A stretch of DNA of 60,602 nucleotides from an uncultured Collinsella sp. (GCA_958452935.1 CAUDVX010000009.1:1-60602), one strand, 5' to 3'. Positions 32,377 through 41,609 are shown, counted from the stretch's first letter. Notes: generated by a model not told the origin, from the letters alone. A program made the numbers and translations.

Positions 32377-33807
32377 CTACTTTGCCCCGTGACCCATCTC
32401 GACGACCTTGGTCAGCGATCCAAACACGCCCTCGTCGGCCACGAGCTGTGCCTCGGCACGCTGCAGCTGCACGGCAACGGCGACAGGAGCGGTGCCGCCC
32501 TCGGTCGTGCGCGCGGCGACAATCGACGGAATGTCGAGCGCCTCGGTAATGTCGCGCTCAAAAAGCGGGCTTGCCTCCTGGAACACCTCAAACGGCAGAT
32601 CCTCAAGATTGCAGCCGCGCTTCTCGCACATCAGGACCAGATGTCCCACCACGGCATGTGCCTCGCGGAACGGCAGGCCACGCTTGGCCAGGTAATCGGC
32701 AACATCGGTAGCGGCAAGGTGCCCCACGCCGCACTCGCGCGCCATGGCATCCTCGTTGACGGTCAAGGTCGAAATCATGCCAGCCATAACCGGCAGACAC
32801 TGCATGAGCGTATGGGCGGTATCGAGCGCGCCCTCCTTGTCCTCCTGCAAGTCCTTGTTATAAGCAAGCGGCAGGCCCTTCATGGTCACGAGCAGCTGCA
32901 CCAGGTTGCCATAGACTCGGCCGCTCTTGCCGCGGATAAGCTCGGCAAAGTCGGGATTCTTCTTCTGCGGCATGATAGACGAGCCGGTGGAGTACGAGTC
33001 GGAAAGCGTGACAAAGCCAAATTCGGAGCTCGACCACAGCACGATCTCCTCGGAAAGACGCGACAGGTGCATGGCCATGACGGAGCCGGCGTAATGCAGA
33101 TCGAGTAGGAAATCACGGTCGGAAACCGCATCGAGCGAGTTGGGAATCACGCCCGCAAAGCCAAGTTCAGCAGCCGTCATCTGGCGATCGAGCGGATAGC
33201 TCGTACCGGCAAGCGCGGCAGCACCCAGCGGGCAGTTGTCGGCGGCATCAAAGGCGGCCTTCAGGCGTGTAAAGTCGCGCGCGAACATCCAGGAATACGC
33301 CAGCAGATGATGCGACAGCAGCACGGGCTGAGCATGCTGCATGTGCGTGTAGCCCGGCAGAATCACCTTGTCGTACTTCTTGGCCGCATCCACCAGCACA
33401 TGGCGCAGCTCAAGATTGGCCTCCATGAGCTCCTTGGCCAGCGCCTTGACGCCCAGGCGCGTATCGGTCGCCACCTGGTCGTTGCGCGAACGTCCGGTAT
33501 GCAAGCGCTTGCCAGCCTCGCCGATGCGACGCGTCAGCTCGCTCTCGATGGACATATGAATGTCCTCGTCGTTGATGTCGAAGGTGAAGTTGCCGGCATC
33601 GATATCCTGTTCGATTCCGGTCAGGCCCTCGGCTATCGCTTGCTCGTCCTCGGCACTGATGATGCCCTGGGCCGCCAGCATCTTGGCATGCGCCTTAGAG
33701 CCGGCGATATCCTGCTTATAGAGTTGTTTGTCGACCGGCAGCGACGCGCCAAACTCCTGCGTGACCTCGGCCACGCCCGCCTCAAAACGACCGCCCCAAA
33801 GAGCCAT
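32377..33807 (-). CDS. argH: Argininosuccinate lyase
   Basis: ArgH splits argininosuccinate into arginine and fumarate, the last step of arginine synthesis. The 476-aa product starts ALWGGRFEAG and has the fumarase/aspartase-family signature GSSIMPQKKNPD near residue 285 plus HTGRSRNDQVATD. ATG 33807 follows AGGAGA. It lies downstream of argG on the same strand, separated by a terminator and a small ORF, so it may have its own promoter. Confidence 0.95.
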   Translation of the reverse strand: MALWGGRFEAGVAEVTQEFGASLPVDKQLYKQDIAGSKAHAKMLAAQGIISAEDEQAIAEGLTGIEQDIDAGNFTFDINDEDIHMSIESELTRRIGEAGKRLHTGRSRNDQVATDTRLGVKALAKELMEANLELRHVLVDAAKKYDKVILPGYTHMQHAQPVLLSHHLLAYSWMFARDFTRLKAAFDAADNCPLGAAALAGTSYPLDRQMTAAELGFAGVIPNSLDAVSDRDFLLDLHYAGSVMAMHLSRLSEEIVLWSSSEFGFVTLSDSYSTGSSIMPQKKNPDFAELIRGKSGRVYGNLVQLLVTMKGLPLAYNKDLQEDKEGALDTAHTLMQCLPVMAGMISTLTVNEDAMARECGVGHLAATDVADYLAKRGLPFREAHAVVGHLVLMCEKRGCNLEDLPFEVFQEASPLFERDITEALDIPSIVAARTTEGGTAPVAVAVQLQRAEAQLVADEGVFGSLTKVVEMGHGAK

Positions 33808-33925
33808 GGAACCGTCTCCTTTCTCCAAATACCAAAACAAGCGCCCAAAGCAATGCGCTCTGTCGCTAAAGCGATTTATCAACCGCTAGTTTTGCATATT
33901 CCTCACCGTGCGCGAGGCCATATAG

Positions 33926-34096
33926 CTAATTTGCAAAGAAGTGACGCACCATGCACTTGGCGCCCAACGTCTCCCTCCGGATGTTGCCCTGTGAACCGTC
34001 GATCCAGGCCTTCAGGCCCATAGGGACGTCCTCGACCTTTGCAGCATCGAGCTCGGGCGCGAGGGCAAGTAAAGCATGCGCGATGACATTGAACAT
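33926..34096 (-). CDS. Small protein of 56 aa between argG and argH
   Basis: ATG 34096 has GAGGAG 8 nt upstream, and the 57-codon frame uses codons typical of the neighbouring genes. It starts MFNVIAHALLALAPELDAA and ends MVRHFFAN. The first half is weakly amphipathic; I recognise no family. It lies after the argG terminator and before argH, so it is transcribed separately from argG. The remainder of 33808-34331 holds no other gene. Confidence 0.6.
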   Translation of the reverse strand: MFNVIAHALLALAPELDAAKVEDVPMGLKAWIDGSQGNIRRETLGAKCMVRHFFAN

Positions 34097-34141
34097 AATG
34101 GATACTCCTCATATATATAGGCGCAAGGCCGACAAATTGAT

Positions 34142-34176
34142 AGAAAGAGCCCCGCCGGACAACCCCGGCGGGGCTC
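34142..34176 (-). terminator. Terminator after argG
   Basis: Perfect 12-bp arms GAGCCCCGCCGG/CCGGCGGGGCTC around 6 nt are followed on the minus strand by TTTCTA. Confidence 0.75.
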
Positions 34177-34331
34177 GGACTCAGCCGCAGTCGCGGCGTC
34201 ATATATGCGGGCGGAACGTAGGGGCCACCGATGTTAAGAAGTGTCAGCAAGCATAACGAAAGGTAGGGACCCCGTGCGCCCGTTTTGTATCACGCGGATG
34301 GGCCGCGCGGATACCAAGGGAAGGAAAAGCC

Positions 34332-35558
34332 TTAGGCCTGGGCGGCGGCAGAGCTGGGACCCTGGACCTTTGCCCACGTCTTGAGCGACAGCGTATCGAT
34401 CTCGATAAAGCCGGCGCTGGCCTTCTCGTCAAACGTGGTGTCGCGGTCGTAGGTAGCCAGACCGTAGTCGTAGAGGCTGAAGGGGCTCTTGCGGCCGACG
34501 ACATGGCAGTTGCCCTTAAAGAACTTCAGGCGGACGGTGCCGGTCACGAACTTCTGGGTGTCGGCCATAAAGGCGTCGAGCGCGTTCTTGAGCGGGCTGT
34601 ACCACTGGCCGTTATACACGGCGGTGGCCCAATCCTGCTCGAGCTTGATCTTGGTCTTGAGCAAGTCGCCCTCGACGCAAATGTCCTCGAGCGCCTTGTG
34701 GGCGGTGATGAGCGTCAGGGCGCCGGGAACCTCATAGCACTCGCGACTCTTGAGGCCCACCAGACGGTCCTCAACCAGGTCGAGACGGCCAAAGCCGTTG
34801 TCGCCCGAAATCTTGTTGAGGGCGATGACGATCTCGGAGAGCTTCATCTTCTTGCCGTCGACGGCGACGGGCTTGCCGGCCTCAAACTCAATCTCGGTAT
34901 ACGTCGGGGTGTCGGGCGTGTCCTCGGGATTCTTGGTCATAACCCAGGCGTCGTCGAGAGGCTCGTTCCAGGGATCCTCCAGGTGGCCGCACTCAATAGC
35001 ACGACCCCACAGGTTGTCGTCGATGGAATAGGGGTTGTCGTTGGCACCCTCGGGAACCGGCACGTTGTGGGCGTGGGCATAGGCGACCTCGTCGGGACGG
35101 CACTTCAGATCCCACTCGCGAACCGGGGCGATAACCTTGAGCTCGGGGTCGAGGGCCTTGACGGCAGCCTCAAAACGAACCTGGTCGTTACCCTTGCCGG
35201 TGCAGCCGTGGGCGACGTAGGTCGCGCCAAACTCGTGAGCGACCTCGACAAGCTTCTTGGCGAGCAGCGGGCGAGACAGGGCGGAAAGCAGCGGATACTT
35301 GTTCTCGTACATGGAGTTTGCGGCGATGGCCTTAGTCAAGAACTCATCGGAGAACTCGTCGCGCAGGTCGAGCACCTGGCAATCGAGAACGCCCAGGTCG
35401 AGGGCCTTCTGCTTCTTGGCGTCCAGGCCGGTCTCCTCCTGGCCCACGTTGCCGCAGACACAAACGACATCGAGATTCTTCTCGTCCTGGAGCCACTTGA
35501 CACATACGGATGTATCAAGACCACCGGAATATGCGAGAACGACTTTTTCCTTGCTCAT
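34332..35558 (-). CDS. argG: Argininosuccinate synthase
   Basis: ArgG joins citrulline and aspartate using ATP (408 aa, family length). The ATP pyrophosphatase P-loop is LAYSGGLDTSVC near residue 8; GCTGKGNDQVRFE near 118 binds citrulline. ATG 35558 follows AAGGAAA. It lies 206 bp after a 24-codon Arg-rich leader ORF with alternative hairpins, so expression is probably attenuated by arginyl-tRNA supply. A strong terminator separates it from argH. Confidence 0.96.
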   Translation of the reverse strand: MSKEKVVLAYSGGLDTSVCVKWLQDEKNLDVVCVCGNVGQEETGLDAKKQKALDLGVLDCQVLDLRDEFSDEFLTKAIAANSMYENKYPLLSALSRPLLAKKLVEVAHEFGATYVAHGCTGKGNDQVRFEAAVKALDPELKVIAPVREWDLKCRPDEVAYAHAHNVPVPEGANDNPYSIDDNLWGRAIECGHLEDPWNEPLDDAWVMTKNPEDTPDTPTYTEIEFEAGKPVAVDGKKMKLSEIVIALNKISGDNGFGRLDLVEDRLVGLKSRECYEVPGALTLITAHKALEDICVEGDLLKTKIKLEQDWATAVYNGQWYSPLKNALDAFMADTQKFVTGTVRLKFFKGNCHVVGRKSPFSLYDYGLATYDRDTTFDEKASAGFIEIDTLSLKTWAKVQGPSSAAAQA

Positions 35559-35652
35559 GGCTGTTTCCTTTCGCCCTTGGTAGCTAGTTAGAACATCGGT
35601 CAGTTGCAAGTCATTTCAAGGTCATATACCGTGAAATATCAGGTTAAATAGC

Positions 35653-35699
35653 AAAAATCAGCACATACATGCCCTAGAAACATGCAGCAATGTCGTGCT
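35653..35699 (-). terminator. Candidate attenuator terminator before argG
   Basis: The minus strand can form an imperfect stem AGCAC...GTGCT, extended by ACAT/ATGT and GCT/GGC, followed by GATTTTTG. It lies between the leader peptide and argG. Confidence 0.45.
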
Positions 35700-35711
35700 A
35701 AAACCCAACGA

Positions 35712-35771
35712 CCTCAAAATGACTCTGTTGAGGCAATTCGCCCCATGCGGACAGAGACGATTGTTATCGTC
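35712..35771 (-). promoter_or_regulatory. Alternative hairpins of the argG leader
   Basis: Three pairings overlap. GACGAT/ATCGTC (35756-35771) covers the last Arg codons and the stop. CTCTGT (35751-35756) pairs with ACAGAG (35723-35728). CCTCAA/TTGAGG (35728-35733 and 35712-35717) competes with the second. Such exclusive structures are typical of ribosome-controlled attenuators. Confidence 0.5.
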
Positions 35772-35838
35772 GTCGGGAAATTGCGCGCTGGCGTCGGATG
35801 GCATTGTCTGCAGTAGTGATGATCTTTACGAACTGCAT
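35764..35838 (-). CDS. Arginine-rich leader peptide of argG
   Basis: A strong AAAGGAG lies before ATG 35838, which opens a 24-codon frame. Residues 15, 16, 18, 22, 23 and 24 are Arg, so six of the last ten codons are Arg, four of them CGA and two CGC. It is on the same strand as argG and 206 bp upstream. By analogy with the his, trp and leu leaders, ribosome stalling at these codons when charged tRNA-Arg is scarce would change the hairpins downstream. Arginine attenuation by this route is inferred. The remainder of 35839-36112 is AT-rich and shows no gene. Confidence 0.7.
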   Translation of the reverse strand: MQFVKIITTADNAIRRQRAISRRR

Positions 35839-36112
35839 CTGCCTCTCCTTTCACCTATCGCCGGGCGCAATTCAAATATCGTAAACGGTACCTTTTTCTC
35901 GGTAAGCGGCTATTTTGCCGTCTCCGTTTTCGATGTTCGCTATATTACGCTAAAGTGCCCGCAGCACAAGCGACAAATTCAAATTTCTGAAAAGTTTTTT
36001 CATTACTTTGTGAAGCGTGGTGCAAATACGCTCCGTTCCTGCGAAAATACGCCTGACTACGAGTTGATGGTTATAACATCTGAAACAATTTCGAAACGAA
36101 AGGCTCGCTTTT

Positions 36113-36940
36113 ATGCAAACTTACGAATCGGACGCCAATATCGGAAACATTAAGCTCATCGCCGTCGACATGGACAAAACGCTGCTGACCGACGAGCGCG
36201 TGTTGCCGCAGGGTCTTGATGAGCGCTTGGACAAGCTCGCCGACGCCGGCATCGTATTCTGCCCCGCTAGCGGACGTCCAGCCCCCAAGCTCGAGGAGAT
36301 GTTCGAGGACATCAAGAACCGCCTCGCCTTTTGTCCCGACAACGGAGCGTGCGTAATCTATCGCGGCAGTTATATCTATAAGAGCAATATCGACGTGGAG
36401 CTGTACCAGCAGGTCTTGAGCCGTGCCTCGGAGGATCCTCGCGCCGTTCCCGTCCTGTGCTGCTTCGACGAGTTCTACGTGCTTGCCCGCGACCATCAAT
36501 ACCACGACGAGATCAGCGTCTACTACAACACAATCAACTACGTCGACAGCTTTGAGGGCATTGATTTCGAGTCCAACAAGATTTCGGTCTTCTTCCCCGG
36601 CTACGACGCCGAGCCCGCATTCCGCGAGACCTATAGCCCCGAGTTCTCGGACAAGCTCTACGTCACCAACGCCGGGCGCGAGTGGATCGACTTTATGAAC
36701 CTGGGTGTCGACAAGGGCGCCGGCGTCGCGCACCTGTGCGAGCACCTGGGCATCGATATCGCCGATGCCGCTGCCGTGGGTGATACGTACAATGACATCC
36801 CCATGCTTGAGCGCGTCGGACACAGCTTTATCGTGGACAACGCCGAGGAGCATATGAATGCGCATGCTAAGTGGCGCATTCCGAGCAACAACGACGGGGG
36901 CGTACTGACGCTCATCGACGCCATCTTGGCGGCTCGGTAG
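36113..36940 (+). CDS. HAD-superfamily Cof-type phosphatase
   Basis: This 275-aa Cof/YidA-like phosphatase has KLIAVDMDKTLLT (motif I) near residue 14, ASGRP (motif II, residue ~53) and the late motif AAVGDTYNDIPMLERVG (motif IV). Its C-terminal DKGAGVAHLCEHLGI also fits. Such enzymes act on sugar phosphates or coenzyme phosphates. The start is ATG 36113 with GAAAGG upstream. The gene ends at the 129-bp palindrome whose loop holds a terminator. Confidence 0.88.
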   Translation: MQTYESDANIGNIKLIAVDMDKTLLTDERVLPQGLDERLDKLADAGIVFCPASGRPAPKLEEMFEDIKNRLAFCPDNGACVIYRGSYIYKSNIDVELYQQVLSRASEDPRAVPVLCCFDEFYVLARDHQYHDEISVYYNTINYVDSFEGIDFESNKISVFFPGYDAEPAFRETYSPEFSDKLYVTNAGREWIDFMNLGVDKGAGVAHLCEHLGIDIADAAAVGDTYNDIPMLERVGHSFIVDNAEEHMNAHAKWRIPSNNDGGVLTLIDAILAAR

Positions 36941-36950
36941 CCGTCCCATC

Positions 36951-37079
36951 GGGCCTGGCCGGGCGGCACGGGATAACTTTTCGCTCGGTCAGGTCCTGCG
37001 CAAGACGAAAGCCACATTAAGTGGCTTTCTTTGCGTGCGGAATCTACGAAAAGTTATCCCGTGCCGCCCGGCCAGGCCC
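36951..37079. repeat. 129-bp palindromic element with 33-bp perfect arms
   Basis: The arms (36951-36983 and 37047-37079) start GGGCCTGGCCGGGCGGCACG and are identical in inverted orientation over 33 bp. The loop contains a plus-strand terminator. It lies between convergent genes. This arm sequence differs from the other palindromes in the window. Confidence 0.85.
37007..37030 (+). terminator. Terminator after the Cof phosphatase gene
   Basis: Arms GAAAGCCAC/GTGGCTTTC around 5 nt are followed by TTTG. It sits inside the loop of the palindromic element. Confidence 0.65.
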
Positions 37080-37146
37080 TAGGTTTACTTACCTGCCGCC
37101 TAGATGGCGTCTTGGTGTCTAGATACTTGGCTGATTTTTTTGGAAT

Positions 37147-37180
37147 GAAGGGGGCTCCTTGTTGGCAAGGAGCCCCCTTC
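37147..37180 (-). terminator. Terminator after polA
   Basis: Perfect 13-bp arms AAGGGGGCTCCTT/AAGGAGCCCCCTT surround 6 nt. The minus-strand tail is CATTCC, a weak U tract; the other strand has CTGCTTTTGG. Confidence 0.65.
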
Positions 37181-37214
37181 TGCTTTTGGTTACTTTGGGT
37201 TTGTTGGTGCTTCT

Positions 37215-39965
37215 TTATTTGGCATCGGCCCAGGTTATGCCGGTGCTGGCTTCGGCGATCAACGGTACGCGGAGGTCTACTACGTGCTCCATGACGTCTT
37301 GGACCATGGCGGTCAGGCGCTCGACTTCGTCGACGGGACACTCAAAGTCCAGTTCGTCGTGTACCTGCAGGATCATGTGGGCGGCAAAGCCCTCTTCTTC
37401 CAGACGGCGGCTCACACGGGCCATCGCAATCTTGATGATGTCCGCTGCGGTGCCCTGCATGGGGTGGTTCATGGCCGTGCGCTCACCAAAGCCGCGGAGT
37501 TGCGGGTTTTTGGCCTTGAGCTCGGGAATATGGCGTCTGCGGCCATACATGGTCTCGGCATAGCCCGTCTGCTTGGCGCGCGCCACCACATTGTCGAGGA
37601 ACGTGCGCACGCCCGGGTAGGCCTCGTAGTAGCGGTCGATCATGTCGCGCGCCTCGGCCATCGAGATATGCAGCGACTGCGACAGACCGTAGGCCTGCTG
37701 GCCGTACACGATGCCAAAGTTCACGGCCTTGGCGCGGCTGCGCAGGTCGGGAGTCACCTCGGACACCGGCACGCCAAACACGCGCGCCGCCGTCTCGGCG
37801 TGGAAGTCCTCGCCTTCGTTAAAGGCGCGCACCAGGTGCTCGTCACCCGAGAGATGCGCGAGCAGGCGCAGCTCGATCTGCGAGTAGTCCACCGCCAAAA
37901 AGACGCTGCCCTCGCCCGCCGAAAACGCCGTCTTGACGGTACGCCCCAGCTCCGAGCGCGTCGGAATGTTCTGCAGGTTCGGGTCGCTCGAAGACAGACG
38001 CCCCGTCGCGGTGATGGTCTGGTTGTACGTGGTGTGCACACGACCGTCGCCACGACGCAGCGGACCTAGCGTGTCCAGATAGGTCGACTTAATCTTGGAC
38101 TTCTCACGCCAGTCCAAAATCAGGCGCACGATCTCGTGGTCGCGGGCAAGGTCGCTCAGCACCTTGGCGTTGGTCGAATAATAGCCGCGCTTGGTCTTTT
38201 TGAGGCCCTTGGTCGGAAGCCCCATAACATCAAACAGCACATGCGACAGCTGCATGGGACTGCCAATATTAAAGGTCTCGTCACCCGCCAGGTCGCGAAT
38301 GCTGCGCTCGACCCCGGCAATCTGGGTCGCCAGGCCCTCGGACAGACTGTGCAGGCGGTCGGGGTCCACAAGCATGCCCGCGCGCTCCATCTTGGTAAGC
38401 ACCGGCACAAGCGGCATCTCGATGCCATCGAACACGTTGGCGGCGTTCTCGCGGGCCATGCGGTCACGCAACGGCGCGACCAGCGCCAGCGTCAAGGCCG
38501 CCGTGCGAGCGGCGGGCGCAGGAGCGTCCTCGCCGGCACCCTCTGCGCCGCGCGCCGCAGGCAGCGCCATCTGCAGATAGGTATCGGCCAGATACGCCTC
38601 ATCGAACTCGGAGCGGTCGGAATCCAGCAGGTAGGCGGCAACCACGGTATCGAAGATGCGCGTGGAATCGGCAGACAGCGGGTCCATGAGCTCGGGCTCA
38701 GAGGAATCGATAGGCGAAAGCTCGTGCAGCAGCGCCTTCATATCCGGGCTCGCCACGCGGCCCTCCATAAACAGGCGCGCGAGCACGCCGGTAATCACGC
38801 CGTGGACGAAGTTAAAGCCCTCAACCTCAGCCGCCGCACCGCCGTCGCCCTCCTCGAGGGCGAACAGGCCCTTGGACGTCGCCAGCCACAGCGTGCGCGT
38901 CAGCCCAAAGAGCGCGCCCTCTTCCTTGTCGTCGTCCACCACGGCGGCGACCCACTCGCCGGCATCAATCGCGCGGGAGATTTCAGACGCAACGGCACCA
39001 AGCACGTCGGCATCGCCCGCGGCTGCGCGAACCATCGCAGGCATCTCAAACACACTGGAGGCAGCAGCAGCCCCGCCCTCGCCACCGATCAGCGCCAAGA
39101 AACGGTTCTGCATGGCGGTGATACCAAGCGTGCCCAGCGCCGCGGAAACCTCATCGGCAGAATACGCCGGGAAGGACGTCGCCTCAAAATCGAGCTCAAC
39201 GGGCGCATCGGTGCGGATGGTCGCGACCTTGCGGCTCAACAGGGCATCGTCGATGTGCGCACGCAGGTTTTCGCCCATCTTGCCCTTGACCTCGTCGGCA
39301 TGTGCGATGACCTCGTCCAGGCTACCGTACTGCGCAATGAGCGCGCTCGCCTTTTTGGGGCCGATGCCCGGCACGCCGGGGATGTTATCGGACGTGTCGC
39401 CCTTCAGACCGTAAAAATCGGGCACGAGCGCCGGCGTGATGCCGTGATACAGATCGTCCACGCTCTCGGGCGTCATAATCGCCACGTCGGACAGGCCCTT
39501 GCGGGTCGAGACCACGTTGACGTGCTCGGTCACGAGCTGATACATATCGCGATCACCGGTCACCAGCAGCATGTCACAGCCGGCTTGCTCGCCCAGGCGC
39601 GCCATAGTGCCCAGGATGTCATCGCCTTCCCAGCCCTCGGACTGCAAGATCGGCACGTTGAGCGCGGCGAGCAGCTCCTTAATCATGGGAAACTGCGCGT
39701 GCAGATCGGGGTCCATGGGCGGACGCTGGGCCTTGTACTGCGGCAGCATCTCCATGCGCACACGCGGCTTGCCCTTGTCAAACGCCACGACCACACCGTC
39801 GGGGTTAAAGGCGTCAATCATCTTGAGGAACATATTCAAAAAGCCAAAGATCGCGTTGGTGGGGCGACCGTCCGGCGCGTTCATGGTGGGCGGCACGGCG
39901 TGGAAGGCGCGATGCATGAGCGAGTTGCCGTCGATGACGGCAAAGGTACGGCGCTTGTCAGACAT
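37215..39965 (-). CDS. polA: DNA polymerase I
   Basis: PolA fills gaps and removes RNA primers (916 aa). Residues 1-290 are the 5'-3' nuclease (VIDGNSLMHRAFHA, VTGDRDMYQL, GLKGDTSDNIPGVPGIGPKKA). Residues ~310-520 are a 3'-5' exonuclease-like region in which I do not see the Asp/Glu catalytic motifs, so proofreading is probably lost. The polymerase domain follows, with motif A (DYSQIELRLLAHLSG), motif B (RSRAKAVNFGIVYGQQAYGLS) and motif C (QVHDELDFE). I chose ATG 39965; an upstream extension to 40004 adds nothing conserved. Confidence 0.95.
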   Translation of the reverse strand: MSDKRRTFAVIDGNSLMHRAFHAVPPTMNAPDGRPTNAIFGFLNMFLKMIDAFNPDGVVVAFDKGKPRVRMEMLPQYKAQRPPMDPDLHAQFPMIKELLAALNVPILQSEGWEGDDILGTMARLGEQAGCDMLLVTGDRDMYQLVTEHVNVVSTRKGLSDVAIMTPESVDDLYHGITPALVPDFYGLKGDTSDNIPGVPGIGPKKASALIAQYGSLDEVIAHADEVKGKMGENLRAHIDDALLSRKVATIRTDAPVELDFEATSFPAYSADEVSAALGTLGITAMQNRFLALIGGEGGAAAASSVFEMPAMVRAAAGDADVLGAVASEISRAIDAGEWVAAVVDDDKEEGALFGLTRTLWLATSKGLFALEEGDGGAAAEVEGFNFVHGVITGVLARLFMEGRVASPDMKALLHELSPIDSSEPELMDPLSADSTRIFDTVVAAYLLDSDRSEFDEAYLADTYLQMALPAARGAEGAGEDAPAPAARTAALTLALVAPLRDRMARENAANVFDGIEMPLVPVLTKMERAGMLVDPDRLHSLSEGLATQIAGVERSIRDLAGDETFNIGSPMQLSHVLFDVMGLPTKGLKKTKRGYYSTNAKVLSDLARDHEIVRLILDWREKSKIKSTYLDTLGPLRRGDGRVHTTYNQTITATGRLSSSDPNLQNIPTRSELGRTVKTAFSAGEGSVFLAVDYSQIELRLLAHLSGDEHLVRAFNEGEDFHAETAARVFGVPVSEVTPDLRSRAKAVNFGIVYGQQAYGLSQSLHISMAEARDMIDRYYEAYPGVRTFLDNVVARAKQTGYAETMYGRRRHIPELKAKNPQLRGFGERTAMNHPMQGTAADIIKIAMARVSRRLEEEGFAAHMILQVHDELDFECPVDEVERLTAMVQDVMEHVVDLRVPLIAEASTGITWADAK

Positions 39966-40131
39966 ATTGAATACCTCGCTTTGGGCTGGGCACGGTTTGC
40001 TCACTCCAGTTTACACGCTCCCCGCCCCGCGGCCACCGCACATCAAGCTCCCCCGCCACCGCGCGCCCGCGCGTGATACGATGGCTCACGGTACATCAAC
40101 CAGCACGATCGATCCGAAAGGAGCCTGCGTC

Positions 40132-41529
40132 ATGGAGCGTCCCTGCGCATGGAAAAAGTACACGCCACAGCAAATCGAAGAGCTCGAGGAGCTTTGCCGC
40201 GGCTATAAGCAGTTTTTGAGCGAGAACAAGACCGAGCGCCTGTGCGTCAAGACCGGCATCAAGATGGCCGAGGAGGCGGGCTACGTCAATCTGGAGACCG
40301 TGATCGCCGAGGGCCGTGCGCTCAAGGCAGGCGACAAGGTGTACGCCGCCAACCACGGCAAGGACCTTATGCTCGTCAACCTGGGCACCGCCCCGCTCGA
40401 GCAGGGCTTTAACATCCTGGGCGCCCACGTGGACTCGCCGCGCCTGGACCTTAAGCAGAACCCCGCTTTCGAGGCCGGCGACATGGCCTATCTCGACACG
40501 CACTATTATGGCGGCGTCAAGAGCTACCACTGGGTGGCCTCCCCGCTTGCACTCGTGGGCGTCATCTGCAAAAAGGACGGCACCACCGTCGACATCAACA
40601 TCGGCGACAAGGCCGACGACCCGGTCTTTACCATCTCCGACCTGCTGATTCACCTCTCGAGCGAGCAGATGGCCAAGCCCGCCAAGGACGCCGTCGACGC
40701 CGAGATCCTCGACGTGATCGTGGGCGGCCGCCCTGTCAAGTTTGACGAGGACGACAAGGACGCTCCCAAGGAGCCCGTCAAGCAGATGTTCCTGGACATC
40801 CTCAAGGAGCAGTATGACGTCGAGGAGGAGGACTTCCTCTCCGCCGAGATCGAGGTCGTGCCCGCCGGTCCCGCCCGCGACATGGGCCTCGACCGCTCCA
40901 TGATTCTGGGCTATGGCCACGACGACCGTGTCTGCGCCTATCCGTCCATGCTCGCCCAGATCAACGTCGCCAACGTGGAGCGCACGAGCATCACACTCAT
41001 CGTCGACAAAGAGGAGATCGGTTCCGTGGGTGCCACTGGCATGACAAGCCGCTTCTTCGAGAACACCGTCGCCGAGATCATGACGCTCGCCGGCGAGGAT
41101 AGCCCGCTGGCCCTGCGCCGCGCGCTCGCCCGCAGCCGCATGCTTTCCTCCGACGTGTCCGCCGGCTTCGACCCGGGCTACGCCGGCAAGTTCGAGACCA
41201 AGAACGCCGCCTTCATGGGTCGCGGTCTGTGCTTCAACAAGTACACGGGCAGCCGCGGCAAGGGCGGTTCAAACGACGCCGACGCCGAGTACGTGGCCCT
41301 CGTCCGCGACATCATGGACGAGGCCGGCGTGGACTTCCAGACCTGCGAGCTCGGTCGCGTCAACGCGGGCGGCGGCGGCACCATCGCCTACATCATGGCC
41401 AAGTACGGCATGAACGTCATCGACTCCGGTGTTGCCGTCCTGTCCATGCACGCCCTGTGGGAGGTCGCCAACAAGGCCGATATCTACGAGGCCTATCGCG
41501 GCTACAAGGCCTTCCTCGAGCGCGCCTAA
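40132..41529 (+). CDS. M18 family aminopeptidase
   Basis: This zinc-dependent aminopeptidase (465 aa) removes N-terminal, often acidic, residues. Metal and catalytic motifs are ILGAHVDSPRLDLK near residue 100, VDKEEIGSVGATGM near 290 and GGGGTIAYIMAKYGMNVIDSGVAVLSMH near the end. The sequence is the clostridial/ApeA-like type. ATG 40132 follows AAAGGAG. The longer upstream frame (from 39571) is antisense to polA and should be ignored. A palindrome lies between it and yaaA. Confidence 0.9.
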   Translation: MERPCAWKKYTPQQIEELEELCRGYKQFLSENKTERLCVKTGIKMAEEAGYVNLETVIAEGRALKAGDKVYAANHGKDLMLVNLGTAPLEQGFNILGAHVDSPRLDLKQNPAFEAGDMAYLDTHYYGGVKSYHWVASPLALVGVICKKDGTTVDINIGDKADDPVFTISDLLIHLSSEQMAKPAKDAVDAEILDVIVGGRPVKFDEDDKDAPKEPVKQMFLDILKEQYDVEEEDFLSAEIEVVPAGPARDMGLDRSMILGYGHDDRVCAYPSMLAQINVANVERTSITLIVDKEEIGSVGATGMTSRFFENTVAEIMTLAGEDSPLALRRALARSRMLSSDVSAGFDPGYAGKFETKNAAFMGRGLCFNKYTGSRGKGGSNDADAEYVALVRDIMDEAGVDFQTCELGRVNAGGGGTIAYIMAKYGMNVIDSGVAVLSMHALWEVANKADIYEAYRGYKAFLERA

Positions 41530-41541
41530 CCAACCCTTCAT

Positions 41542-41609
41542 CAGTTGCGGTGAAATACGAACTAAACTGGCCCATAAACGGCCAAAACAGACCGTATTCC
41601 ACCGCAACT
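41542..41609. repeat. Intergenic inverted repeat (AGTTGCGGTGAAATA family)
   Basis: The arms AGTTGCGGTGAAATAC and GTATTCCACCGCAACT pair with one mismatch. The loop holds a small TGGCC/GGCCA hairpin. The copy lies between two genes in the same direction. Confidence 0.75.

Noticed and set aside
35695..36153. 152-codon plus-strand ORF before the Cof phosphatase gene
   Set aside because: No ribosome site, no family pattern, overlaps the attenuator leader and the start of the next gene; likely chance.
38136..40076. Long plus-strand ORF (646 codons) over polA
   Set aside because: It is antisense to a well-supported polA; such mirror frames are common in GC-rich genes and this one shows no domain.
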